This document shows, piece after piece, positions 9,295-17,451 of a DNA stretch of 64,000 bases. The stretch comes from Bifidobacterium cebidarum (GTDB lineage Bacteria > Actinomycetota > Actinomycetes > Actinomycetales > Bifidobacteriaceae): assembly GCF_009193305.1 (NCBI RefSeq), contig NZ_WBVS01000004.1, positions 62,001-126,000 on the forward strand. The letters run 5' to 3'. Position numbers and translations under genes: made by a program. Positions within the stretch are counted from its first letter, which is position 1. Every line of letters starts with the position of its first letter. The notes under the pieces were generated by a model. The model was not told the DNA's origin and ran no database searches. It was given only the letters and a program-made list of their open reading frames with translations.

Positions 9295-10404
9295 ATGGCG
9301 TATCAGCATAATGCACCGTTCCGTGCCGACGTGGTCGGCAGCTTTCTTCGTCCTGCCGAACTGAAGGCGGCCCGCGTTGATTTCGAAGCAGGACGTATTG
9401 ATGCTGCTGCACTGAAAGCAGTGGAAGACAAGGCCATCATCGAACTGGTCGACAAGCAGAAGGCCGCTGGACTGCATGTGATCACCGATGGTGAGTTCCG
9501 CCGCGCTTACTGGCACCTTGACTTCATGTGGGGACTGAACGGCGTCAAACGTGGCACCGCCCCCATTCTGTTCAAAGGCTCCGATGGCACGCCCGTGACC
9601 GAGGCTGCCGGTGTCGATGGCGAACTCAATGGTGAGAATCATCCATTTGTCGAGCACTACAAGTTCGTTAAAGCATTGGAGGATGAGAACACCATTGCCA
9701 AGCAGACTGTGCCCTCCCCCGCACAGACGCTGTTCGTACTGCAACAAGGCATCGCCGAAGAGGCCACTAATCCGTATAGGGATAATGATGCGTTGGCTGA
9801 AGCGATCGCCAATGCTTACATTCAGGTGGCTCACGATTTGTATGCTGCCGGTTGCCGCACGCTGCAATTCGATGATTGTACCTGGGGTGCGTTCGTGTCC
9901 GAAGACTTCAAAGACACAGTGTTTGGCGTCGATGCCAAGACCGTGCAGCGCCAGTATGCCGCCGTCAACAACGCCGTGATTGCCGCCGTACCGGATGACA
10001 TGGTCGTCACCACGCATATCTGCCGCGGCAATTACCAATCCCAGTGGTTCTCCGCAGGCGGCTACGGTCAGGTTGCCGATGTGCTGTTCGGCGAAGAGAA
10101 CGTCGCCGCCTACTACCTTGAGTTCGATGACGATCGCTCCGGTGATTTCGAGCCATTGGCCAAGGTATCCGGAGACAAGAAGGTGGTGCTTGGCCTGATC
10201 ACCTCGAAGAAGCCGGAGCTTGAAGATCCGGAGGTGATCAAGGCTCGTATCGCCGAAGCCGCACAGTACGTGCCGCTGGAGCGTCTGTGTCTGTCCACCC
10301 AGTGCGGTTTCGCCTCCACCGAGGAAGGCAACCATCTGACCGAGGAGCAGCAATGGGCCAAGATCGCGCTGGTCCGTTCTATCGCGGAAGAAGTGTGGGG
10401 CTAA
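9295..10404 (+). CDS. Cobalamin-independent methionine synthase-like protein (MetE C-terminal domain)
   Basis: At 369 residues it holds only the catalytic C-terminal barrel of MetE (the YxjG/YxjH-like form) and lacks the N-terminal half of classical 750-residue MetE. The DVVGSFLRP start, DGEFRR near residue 65, and a probable zinc site from His-x-Cys-Arg-Gly-Asn (THICRGN) and the C-terminal CLSTQCGF support the family. These proteins transfer a methyl group to homocysteine or a related thiol; the methyl donor of this short form is not certain. AAGGAG lies 7 bases before the ATG. Regulation may act through the palindrome just upstream. Confidence 0.85.
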   Translation: MAYQHNAPFRADVVGSFLRPAELKAARVDFEAGRIDAAALKAVEDKAIIELVDKQKAAGLHVITDGEFRRAYWHLDFMWGLNGVKRGTAPILFKGSDGTPVTEAAGVDGELNGENHPFVEHYKFVKALEDENTIAKQTVPSPAQTLFVLQQGIAEEATNPYRDNDALAEAIANAYIQVAHDLYAAGCRTLQFDDCTWGAFVSEDFKDTVFGVDAKTVQRQYAAVNNAVIAAVPDDMVVTTHICRGNYQSQWFSAGGYGQVADVLFGEENVAAYYLEFDDDRSGDFEPLAKVSGDKKVVLGLITSKKPELEDPEVIKARIAEAAQYVPLERLCLSTQCGFASTEEGNHLTEEQQWAKIALVRSIAEEVWG

Positions 10405-10420
10405 CTAGTCATATGCATTG

Positions 10421-10519
10421 ATGCAGTGATGGGGTTGAGGGATGCGATGCCGGACCGTAAGCTTGGCCGAACGGCCTTGAGTGTGTCAGGCATCGCATCC
10501 CTCAACCCCATCACTGCAT
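10421..10519. terminator. 31-bp perfect inverted repeat with inner hairpin and T run
   Basis: Arms 10421-10451 and 10489-10519 match over all 31 bases. The 37-base loop contains a small GGCCG-AA-CGGCC hairpin (10465-10476). Six T residues follow at 10531-10536. It lies between the ends of the convergent MetE-like and helix-turn-helix/aminotransferase genes, so a terminator is likely. The arm length is unusual for a simple terminator. Confidence 0.65.
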
Positions 10520-10585
10520 AGGAGCTGGTCTTTTTTATTTCGAGGCGTTATACGCTCACATTAGTTTCTCTAGTGGTCTATAAGC

Positions 10586-12163
10586 TCAGTTTTGCCAATA
10601 GTAACTGAAGAAGTTGGCGATTTTGTTGGTGGCATCCTTGAGCACTTCGATGCGCGGCAGATACACGATACGGAAGTGATCCGGCTCTCCCCAGTTGAAG
10701 CCGCCGCCACGCGTGATCAGAATACGCTCATCATGAAGCAGATCAAGGGCGAACTGCTCATCATCATGAATATTGAACTTCTTCACATCGATTTTCGGGA
10801 AGATGTAGAACGCCGCCTTGGGTTTGACCGCAGTCAGACCAGGGATGCTGTTGATGGCATTGTAGATGTACTCGCGCTGTTCGTAGAGTCGGCCACCTGG
10901 CACGATGTAGTCATTCACACTCTGATGGCCACCCAATGCCGTCTGTACAATGGACTGCGCCGGCACGTTCGAGCAGATACGCATGTTCGCCAGCATGTTG
11001 ATGCCCTCGATATAGTCCTTGGCGATGCGCTTATTGCCGGAAAGCACCATCCAGCCAACACGATAGCCCGCGATCATATGGGACTTCGACAGACCGGAGA
11101 ACGTGACGCAGAACAGATCAGGCGCAAGCGATGCGATGGACGTATGCTTCAACCCGTCCATGACCAAACGATCGTAGATTTCATCGGAGAAGATGATGAG
11201 CTGATGCTCACGTGCGATATCCACGATCTGTTGCAGCACTTCCTTGGGATACAGTGCGCCCGTCGGATTATTCGGGTTGATAAGTACGATGGCCACTGTG
11301 CGATCGGTGATCTTGGAACGAATATCATCGATGTCCGGATACCACTCCGACTGCTCGTCGCACACGTAATGCACCGCAGTACCGCCGGCCAGATTCACGC
11401 AGGCGGTCCATAGTGGGTAATCCGGGCTGGGGATCAGTACCTCGTCGCCATCATCCAGCAAGGCCGACATACAGAGGTTGATGAGCTCGCTCACACCATT
11501 GCCAGTATAAATATCATCGATGGTCACGTTCGGCAGATTCTTCAGCTGCGCATACTGCATAATGGCCTTACGTGCGGAGAACAGGCCCTTGGAAGGCGAA
11601 TAGCCTTCCGTATCGGTCAACTGATGGGCCATATCGTATACGACTTCGTCCGGTGTGCGGAAGCCGAATGGAGCGGGATTGCCGATGTTCAATTTCAGGA
11701 TGTGCGTGCCGTCCGCCTCCATACGAGCCGCTTCATCGACCACCGGCCCTCGCACGTCGTATAGCACATTGTCGAGTTTGTGAGACTTGCCGAAGGCGCG
11801 GCGGCGACCAACCGGGATTTCGACGTCAAGGCTCATATCCTTGCCACGTTCCGGATGGGACTCCATTGGAACCGATGTGCTGCCTGTATCGGACGGGGTT
11901 TGAGAGTCCATGGTGTCGGGCATCGAATCCGCGTTATGGTCGCTGGATTCGCCGCGCAACCAGTTCACATCCACGTCCAGCTCGTTAGCCAGAAAATCAA
12001 GCACATCCTCACGCGGCATGGTTTTGCCGGCCACGTATTGACTGATATGACTTTTACCCATTTTGACGCCACGGTGTTCCGCCGCATGCACCAAATCGAT
12101 CTGCTTCAATCCCCTGCTGTCCATGGCGCTGTGCAAACGCTGGGCGAATACCGTGACGGTCAT
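10586..12163 (-). CDS. XRE-type helix-turn-helix fused to class I aminotransferase (AlaT-like)
   Basis: A 525-residue fusion. Residues 1-72 form a lambda-repressor-like helix-turn-helix (LKQIDLVHAA...GKSHISQYVAGKTMP). Residues 75-110 are a polar linker. From about 115 an aminotransferase follows, close to alanine aminotransferase AlaT, with NPNNPTG at 296-302, SDEIYDRL at 326-333 and PLP-Lys360 in SGLSKSHMIAGYRVG. The fusion suggests a DNA-binding enzyme that could sense alanine/pyruvate status. GGAGGGACT precedes the ATG. Five GTTCAA half-sites directly upstream may be its own operator. An AlaT-like enzymatic role is well supported; regulation by the fused domain is inference. Confidence 0.85.
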   Translation of the reverse strand: MTVTVFAQRLHSAMDSRGLKQIDLVHAAEHRGVKMGKSHISQYVAGKTMPREDVLDFLANELDVDVNWLRGESSDHNADSMPDTMDSQTPSDTGSTSVPMESHPERGKDMSLDVEIPVGRRRAFGKSHKLDNVLYDVRGPVVDEAARMEADGTHILKLNIGNPAPFGFRTPDEVVYDMAHQLTDTEGYSPSKGLFSARKAIMQYAQLKNLPNVTIDDIYTGNGVSELINLCMSALLDDGDEVLIPSPDYPLWTACVNLAGGTAVHYVCDEQSEWYPDIDDIRSKITDRTVAIVLINPNNPTGALYPKEVLQQIVDIAREHQLIIFSDEIYDRLVMDGLKHTSIASLAPDLFCVTFSGLSKSHMIAGYRVGWMVLSGNKRIAKDYIEGINMLANMRICSNVPAQSIVQTALGGHQSVNDYIVPGGRLYEQREYIYNAINSIPGLTAVKPKAAFYIFPKIDVKKFNIHDDEQFALDLLHDERILITRGGGFNWGEPDHFRIVYLPRIEVLKDATNKIANFFSYYWQN

Positions 12164-12180
12164 AGTCCCTCCAAACAGAA

Positions 12181-12238
12181 GTTCAATTTCATGTTGAACA
12201 ACGGTTCAAAGACTACACCTAGTTCAATTCGAGTTCAA
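12181..12238 (-). promoter_or_regulatory. Cluster of five GTTCAA half-sites, probable autoregulatory operator
   Basis: GTTCAA occurs at 12181-12186, 12204-12209, 12222-12227 and 12233-12238, and its reverse TTGAAC at 12194-12199, so 12181-12199 is an inverted pair. The last two copies start exactly 11 bp apart. The cluster begins 18 bp before the start codon of the helix-turn-helix/aminotransferase gene, which fits binding by that protein to its own promoter. The binding partner is inferred. Confidence 0.55.
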
Positions 12239-12305
12239 TTTACATGTCGTAATAATTGCATAATGAAATACCATGCAAACTTACTCCATGACGTCAAGCG
12301 GTTTT

Positions 12306-13253
12306 TCACTGAAACTCTGGAACAAGCGCTGCCAGCTCGCCTCGTGATGGACAGGTTGCGGGACCCCGCCGCGTCACGGAAATCGCGGCAGCGATATTGG
12401 CCATCCGCACTGCGTCGTGAAGTGATGCACCCCGAATCAATTCGGCACTCATCACTCCCACATGGCAATCACCGGCACCATTGGTATCCACGGCATGTAC
12501 ATGGTGCGAAGCGATAAGCTCAGCGCTGCGACCTGGCTTCTCGCACAGCCATGCGCCAGAGGAGCCGGCGCGCAGAATAACGGGAGCCTCGACCGCAGTG
12601 CTTAATGCTGCGCATGTATTGCCGGTATCGTCCAGCATGGCGCCGGCAATACCCAGTCTACGGGCCAGGGCAAGAGCCTCTTCGTAATTGCATGACCAAA
12701 TGGGGTGATGCGCGATGATTGCGGACAATAAGCGGTCTTCCGCCCCAGCGGTGACCGAGGATGGGTCGAACACCGTGGTGAAATCGTGGGATTGGCATCG
12801 TTCGAGGAAAGCCAGCAGACCACGAGCCGTTGGATGCGCGAATGTATAGCCGTTGATATGTACGATATCGCTTCCTTCAGGCGCGATCGCATCGAAGCAA
12901 TGCTCATCGCCCTGCGTTTCCGCACCGCGCACGGTGACGAATGTACGTTCGGCGCGGGCATCGGTCATGGCCATACATATTCCGGAATCACGGGAGAAAT
13001 CCGTCAGGCCGATGTGTTCGATGCCATCGGTGGCCAGAGCTTCACGAATCTGCGTGGCCCATGGACCGGTGCCGATGATACCCCCGTGAGCTGCAGAGAC
13101 CCCCATCTGCCGAACAGCATGCAGGATGTTGAAGCTGGAGCCCACTCGTGCCACGGCTTCGTCGGCGAAGGCATCGCCGCCCGGTTCGGGAACACGATCG
13201 ATTCGCATGGTCAGATCGACCAGCATCTGTCCTAACGAAATGACCTTGCTCAT
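12306..13253 (-). CDS. PfkB-family carbohydrate/nucleoside kinase
   Basis: Ribokinase-fold kinase of 315 residues that phosphorylates a sugar or nucleoside hydroxyl with ATP. The N-terminal substrate region (GQMLVDL, then GSSFNILHAVRQMG) and the C-terminal ATP/anion-hole signature DTNGAGDCHVG (about residues 256-266, Asp as catalytic base) are intact. Its ATG overlaps the stop of the ADP-ribosylglycohydrolase gene by 4 bp (ATGA). The pair resembles the YegV-YegU arrangement in enterobacteria, suggesting nucleoside or ribosyl salvage. The substrate is not determinable from sequence alone. Confidence 0.82.
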   Translation of the reverse strand: MSKVISLGQMLVDLTMRIDRVPEPGGDAFADEAVARVGSSFNILHAVRQMGVSAAHGGIIGTGPWATQIREALATDGIEHIGLTDFSRDSGICMAMTDARAERTFVTVRGAETQGDEHCFDAIAPEGSDIVHINGYTFAHPTARGLLAFLERCQSHDFTTVFDPSSVTAGAEDRLLSAIIAHHPIWSCNYEEALALARRLGIAGAMLDDTGNTCAALSTAVEAPVILRAGSSGAWLCEKPGRSAELIASHHVHAVDTNGAGDCHVGVMSAELIRGASLHDAVRMANIAAAISVTRRGPATCPSRGELAALVPEFQ

Positions 13254-14314
13254 TGTTCGCCGCTCCTGGAAATGGCCAGCAATTCATTGGCTACATGGCG
13301 TAAATCGATGTGATTGGTCTCTTGAACCAGGCGAACCATCTCTTCAGGGAAAGCTTCCACTCCATGAGATGCACCAAGTATGGCGCCAACCATTGCGCCG
13401 ATGGTATCGGTATCGCCTCCGATATTCGCCGCCACGCATAAGGCGTCGTATGGCCGTTCGGAGTAGCGGGTGGCAATGGCAAATGCGGCAGGCACCGATT
13501 CGTTGGCTTCCACACTGGTGCCAACGAGTGCACGCAGCTGATCGCCGAACATGTCATGGTCATAGATATCACCGGACTGCGAATCGGCATGCTCTCGAGC
13601 CCAGCTGATGGCCCAGCGGGTGCGGGCGAGCACTGAAGCCTTAGGCGACCAGTGCCCCACTTCCATACCTTCGAAACGGTTCATGGCAAGATAGGCGGTG
13701 ACATAGTTCAAAGCCATCATCATGGCTTCGCCGGCGTCGGTTCCTTCCAAACCATAACTCACGGTTGCCGCAATAAGCATGGTGGATTCAATGCCTTGCG
13801 TGGTGTTATGGGTCACGATGGAGGAACGGCGTGCGATATCCGCCAAATGGGTGTCCGGCCTATTGGCGATGCCGATGGGGCATGCTCGCATCGCACCTCC
13901 ATTGGTGGTGCCGTGAATACCTGTAAGATTCACGTCCATACCGGCTTTGAATTGCTCCAGCGCGTATTTGGTGGAAGGCCCCAGCAGGTCAAGCGAGCCT
14001 TTGGCCTTCATGTCATCCTCCCAGTTGAGCAACGATTGTGCGTACTGGTGGATGTCCAGTTCTCCTTCACCGGCAATCAGCTGGTTCGCCAGAACAAGCG
14101 CCTGCTCGGTATCATCGGTGATGGAACCTGCTCTCATGCCCGGAGCTATAGGCTGCTCGGGAGAAGCATCCACAAAAGTCCGAATAGGCTTGAAACCATA
14201 TTCCGCACGGATCTGGTCAGACGACATACTTTGTGTGGGCATGCCCAAGGCATCACCAATGGCGAGTCCCACTAACGCGCCGTAAGCGCGGCCCTCCAAC
14301 ATATTCTTCTTCAT
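13250..14314 (-). CDS. ADP-ribosylglycohydrolase family protein
   Basis: 354 residues of the DraG/ARH all-alpha fold. The N-terminal GALVGLAIGDALGMPTQ (about 11-27), the central Asp-rich TDDTEQ (about 65-70) and the C-terminal GGDTDTIGAMVGAILGA (near 306-322) carry the two-magnesium site of the family. Such enzymes cleave N- or O-glycosidic ADP-ribose bonds, and some act on small ribosyl compounds. It lies in an operon between a HAD phosphatase (6 bp upstream) and a PfkB kinase (4-bp overlap), so small-molecule nucleoside or ribosyl metabolism is more likely than protein deADP-ribosylation. Confidence 0.87.
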   Translation of the reverse strand: MKKNMLEGRAYGALVGLAIGDALGMPTQSMSSDQIRAEYGFKPIRTFVDASPEQPIAPGMRAGSITDDTEQALVLANQLIAGEGELDIHQYAQSLLNWEDDMKAKGSLDLLGPSTKYALEQFKAGMDVNLTGIHGTTNGGAMRACPIGIANRPDTHLADIARRSSIVTHNTTQGIESTMLIAATVSYGLEGTDAGEAMMMALNYVTAYLAMNRFEGMEVGHWSPKASVLARTRWAISWAREHADSQSGDIYDHDMFGDQLRALVGTSVEANESVPAAFAIATRYSERPYDALCVAANIGGDTDTIGAMVGAILGASHGVEAFPEEMVRLVQETNHIDLRHVANELLAISRSGEQ

Positions 14315-14320
14315 GATTCC

Positions 14321-15178
14321 CTACTGTAGACGTGCCTCAATCCATTGGGCGACGCCATCATCATTGTTTGCGGGGCAGACTTCGTCTGCGATTTCGAGCA
14401 CCTGTGGATTCGCGTTGGCCACGGCCACTCCCCTGCCTGCGGCACGCATCATATTGATATCGATCAGATCATCGCCGAATGCGACGGTATCTTCAACTGG
14501 TACGCCTAATCGTTCACAGAGCATGCTGAACGCATGTTCCTTGCTTGCCTGCGGATTCATCAGCATCCACATCACACCCTCTGAAATGGATATGCTGAAA
14601 TCATCAGGAACCAATGGTCGCAAAGCCTCCCACTGGTCTTGTTCCGGGAAGATTGTTATTTTGTCGGCCGTGCCCTGCGGCACGTTGCCGTTGGGCTCAA
14701 TCTGGAAATTCGTGTATTGGAACGCCTGGGTCTTCCAATACTTCCGGACATCGAAATTGGTGTATCTGACATCGTTCATCACAATGCCCAATTGCAGTCC
14801 CGGCATCGCCTGCAGCAGCTGGAGACACACTTCACAGGCTCGCTGGGATGGAAACCCGACTTTGACTAGATTGGGGTTATCGTCGGCGGACGCGGAAGTC
14901 AAGGATTTGAAATCGGAGTGAGCCGGATCGAAATCAATCAGCGCGCCGTTGAGGTATATTACGGCATCCACGGGAAGCATTTGAGCGAACCTCAGTCCAG
15001 TGCTCACCGGGCGCGCGGTTGCGATGGCGAACTGGTAACCGGCTTCATGCGCCTGTTCAATGACCTTGATGCTGCGCTGCGTGATGGAGCGGTTTTCGAA
15101 CACTGCAGCGTCATGCAGCAGCGTGCCATCAAGATCAGCGACCAGCAGTTTCGGCTTGTTGGTTGGCGTATCGGTCAC
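14321..15178 (-). CDS. HAD-superfamily hydrolase, Cof-type
   Basis: Phosphatase of the Cof/YbiV-like HAD IIB group. Motif I is DLDGTLL near the N terminus, motif II is the Thr of IATARP, and motif IV is GDDLIDINMMRAAG near residue 240. The large cap between residues 90 and 200 matches sugar-phosphate or FMN phosphatases. I chose the GTG at 15178 because its GTGA overlaps the ldh stop and GAGGGG lies 5 bases upstream. An in-frame ATG at 15193 has no ribosome site. It gives 285 residues. Confidence 0.83.
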   Translation of the reverse strand: MTDTPTNKPKLLVADLDGTLLHDAAVFENRSITQRSIKVIEQAHEAGYQFAIATARPVSTGLRFAQMLPVDAVIYLNGALIDFDPAHSDFKSLTSASADDNPNLVKVGFPSQRACEVCLQLLQAMPGLQLGIVMNDVRYTNFDVRKYWKTQAFQYTNFQIEPNGNVPQGTADKITIFPEQDQWEALRPLVPDDFSISISEGVMWMLMNPQASKEHAFSMLCERLGVPVEDTVAFGDDLIDINMMRAAGRGVAVANANPQVLEIADEVCPANNDDGVAQWIEARLQ

Positions 15179-16125
15179 AGCAGCCCCTCGCAATGTTCAC
15201 GCACGAGCTCGGCAGAATGATGGAGCTTCTCACGCTCGTCATCGTTAAGATCCAGTTCCACGATTTCATTCGCGCCATTGGCACGCAATTCGGTGGGAAC
15301 GCCGAGGAAGACGTCACGCTCGCCGTATTCGCCGTCCAACAGGGTGGAGACCGGCACGATTCGGCGTTCATCCCACAGAATCGTCTGCACAATACCGGCC
15401 ACAGTGGATGCGATGCCGTAGTTCGTGCCATGCTTGGCGGCCACGATTTCGTTACCGCGCGTGCGGGTCTTCTCTTCGATCTCCGCCGTGGATACGGAGG
15501 AGAATCGATCCTGATTGTCGGCGAGGAATCGGCTGAACGGCTTGCCGCCGAGCGATACGGTGGACCATGCGGTGAATTGGGAGTTGCCATGCTCGCCCAT
15601 GACGAAGCCGCCCACATTGCGCGGATCCAAGCCGGTCTCCTCGCCAATGATGGTCTTCAGACGGGAGGTATCGAGTGCGGTGCCGGTGCCCAGCACCTGT
15701 GTGCGTGGCAATCCGGAGCGTTTCCAGGCATACCAGGCCATGACGTCGACCGGATTGGAAACCATGACGATGACGCCGTTGAATCCGGAAGCCATCACAT
15801 GATCGACCACATCGCCGACCAATCCCACCGTAAAGCCGAGCTCGGCCATTCTGGTGGAGTTTGCCGGCGGCTTGCGGCCTACGGTAATCACAACGATATC
15901 GGCGTCTTTGCACTCGTCATAATCACCAGCATGCACTTTGACATGACGATCCTGGAATTCGCTGCCATCATCAAGATCGTGGGCCTCGGCGATGGCTTTC
16001 TCCATGAAGTGATCGATGAGCACCAGTTCGTTGCATAGACCATGCGTGACGATGGCGTATGCGGCGGTGGAACCCACCTGGCCGGTGCCGACGATAACGA
16101 CTTTGTTGCGGTTCATCGTAACCAT
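15175..16125 (-). CDS. ldh: L-lactate dehydrogenase
   Basis: Reduces pyruvate to L-lactate with NADH, the end step of the bifid shunt that regenerates NAD. 316 residues: Rossmann motif GTGQVGS (13-19), NAD-selecting Asp near residue 38, substrate Arg92 in NSTRMAE, and catalytic His179 in GEHGN. The residue after the catalytic loop is Asn where most homologues have Asp; the family pattern allows both. AGGAGGAGA precedes the ATG. It is the first gene of the ldh-HAD-ADPRG-PfkB run, with a 4-bp overlap into the HAD gene. A small hairpin at 16151-16167 lies in the leader. Confidence 0.95.
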   Translation of the reverse strand: MVTMNRNKVVIVGTGQVGSTAAYAIVTHGLCNELVLIDHFMEKAIAEAHDLDDGSEFQDRHVKVHAGDYDECKDADIVVITVGRKPPANSTRMAELGFTVGLVGDVVDHVMASGFNGVIVMVSNPVDVMAWYAWKRSGLPRTQVLGTGTALDTSRLKTIIGEETGLDPRNVGGFVMGEHGNSQFTAWSTVSLGGKPFSRFLADNQDRFSSVSTAEIEEKTRTRGNEIVAAKHGTNYGIASTVAGIVQTILWDERRIVPVSTLLDGEYGERDVFLGVPTELRANGANEIVELDLNDDEREKLHHSAELVREHCEGLL

Positions 16126-16194
16126 ATTGTCTCCTCCTGTCGCAGTCCTCCGTCATCTGTGATGACGTGATCCTGCTATGGATATGTGAAACGA

Positions 16195-16232
16195 ATACGA
16201 CCCATGACCGAACGGACGGCCATGGGTCGTAT
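16195..16232. terminator. Terminator between secG and ldh
   Basis: Perfect 12-base arms (16195-16206, 16221-16232) with a 14-base loop, 18 bp after the secG stop on the minus strand. It should end the secG transcript before the ldh promoter. Confidence 0.7.
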
Positions 16233-16249
16233 GAAGCATAAACGGATAA

Positions 16250-16498
16250 TCAGCCCAAGTTGAACTTGGTCATCATATCGAGGCCGATAATCAAGGCCAC
16301 CCAGATGAGGGCGATGATGACGGTCCAGCGGTTCAGGTTCTTCTCTGCCACACCGGAGGTGCCAGCGTTTTGGGTCAGACCGCCACCGAACATATCGGAC
16401 AAGCCGCCGCCCTTGCCCTTGTGCATGAGGATGAGCAGGGTCAGCAAGCAGCTGAGCACGACGACAACAACTTCGAGCGTGATCTTAAGAGCGGTCAC
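16250..16498 (-). CDS. secG: Protein translocase subunit SecG
   Basis: Small membrane subunit of the SecYEG channel. 82 residues with two hydrophobic segments (about 5-25 and 57-77) separated by the conserved cytosolic loop HKGKGGGLSDMFGGG. The start is GTG, with GGAGG 6 bases upstream. It is located downstream of tpiA, the common actinobacterial order pgk-tpiA-secG. Confidence 0.93.
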   Translation of the reverse strand: MTALKITLEVVVVVLSCLLTLLILMHKGKGGGLSDMFGGGLTQNAGTSGVAEKNLNRWTVIIALIWVALIIGLDMMTKFNLG

Positions 16499-16561
16499 AG
16501 GGTACCTCCGAGTCCAAATTACTGTTGAATAGCATAGCGCACATGTGGGAAAACTATGGCA

Positions 16562-17365
16562 TTATGACCGGGATTTTGTGATTTTCAATGCCAAACGTGC
16601 GATTTTGGTCAGTTCCTGAGCATCCAGTGACGCGCCTCCGATGAGGAACCCATCCACATCGGGCTGAGAGATCAGCTCTGCAGCATTCTTTGACGTAACC
16701 GATCCGCCATAGAGGATGCGGACGGTATCAGCCACGGACGGGTTGAATGTGGCTTTCAAATCATCGCGGATGGCATTGGCCGCCTCCTGAGCGGTCTGCG
16801 GGGTGGCAACCATACCGGTGCCGATGGCCCATACCGGTTCATAAGCCACAATCAGCTTCGCGGCTTCTTCGGTGTTCAGATCTCGGGTGACATCATGAAC
16901 TTGCCCCACGGCGAAATCCAGCTCGATGCCTTGGCGGCGTTCCTCGAAGCTTTCCCCCACGCACAGGATCGGCTGCATGCCAGCGGCCAATACGGCACGG
17001 ACCTGGTCGACGATGTTGGCATCGTCTTCAGGATGATACTTGCGGCGTTCCGAATGTCCGACGATGACGTATTTGCATCCCAGAGCCGCCAACATATCGG
17101 CGGAGACATCGCCGGTGAACGCTCCCTGCGTGGTCACGGACACCGATTGCGCACCATAGTTAATGTGCAGTTTGTCCGCTTCGACAAGCACCTGTACGCT
17201 GCGCAGGGATGTGAAGGATGGGAAAAGCGCGACTTCGCAGCGCCTGAAGTCGAAATGCGCGTCACGAAGCAGCCATACCAGCTTCTGCACGAAGTAAGTG
17301 GCCTCCAAGTGATTGAAGTTCATCTTCCAGTTGCCGGCCACCAGCGGAATACGTCGCGATGCCAT
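16562..17365 (-). CDS. tpiA: Triosephosphate isomerase
   Basis: Interconverts dihydroxyacetone phosphate and glyceraldehyde-3-phosphate. 267 residues from the ATG at 17365, which has GAAAGGA upstream; an ATG 24 bases earlier is open but lacks a ribosome site. Asn12/Lys14 lie in AGNWKMN, the catalytic His in VGHSERR, and the catalytic Glu in AYEPVWAIGTG. The phosphate loop GGSV appears near residue 232. It is downstream of pgk on the same strand. Confidence 0.95.
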   Translation of the reverse strand: MASRRIPLVAGNWKMNFNHLEATYFVQKLVWLLRDAHFDFRRCEVALFPSFTSLRSVQVLVEADKLHINYGAQSVSVTTQGAFTGDVSADMLAALGCKYVIVGHSERRKYHPEDDANIVDQVRAVLAAGMQPILCVGESFEERRQGIELDFAVGQVHDVTRDLNTEEAAKLIVAYEPVWAIGTGMVATPQTAQEAANAIRDDLKATFNPSVADTVRILYGGSVTSKNAAELISQPDVDGFLIGGASLDAQELTKIARLALKITKSRS

Positions 17366-17401
17366 CCTTGTCCTTTCCCCCTCAAGCATGCTCTAAAGCA
17401 T

Positions 17402-17433
17402 AATAGGCTCCCCTATGGCGAGGGGAGCCTATT
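17402..17433 (-). terminator. Hairpin between pgk and tpiA
   Basis: A 13-bp stem (17402-17414 with 17421-17433) and a 6-base loop lie 18 bp after the pgk stop and before the tpiA start. It could terminate or attenuate pgk transcripts and lower tpiA expression. Confidence 0.7.
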
Positions 17434-17451
17434 CCAACCAAAAACGGCTAA

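Noticed and set aside
15178..15193. ATG at 15193 as the HAD start
   Set aside because: No ribosome site; the GTG at 15178 overlaps the ldh stop and has GAGGGG at correct spacing.
15593..15598. Asn instead of Asp after the catalytic GEHG of lactate dehydrogenase
   Set aside because: The family's active-site pattern accepts either Asp or Asn here, so it is not evidence of loss of function.
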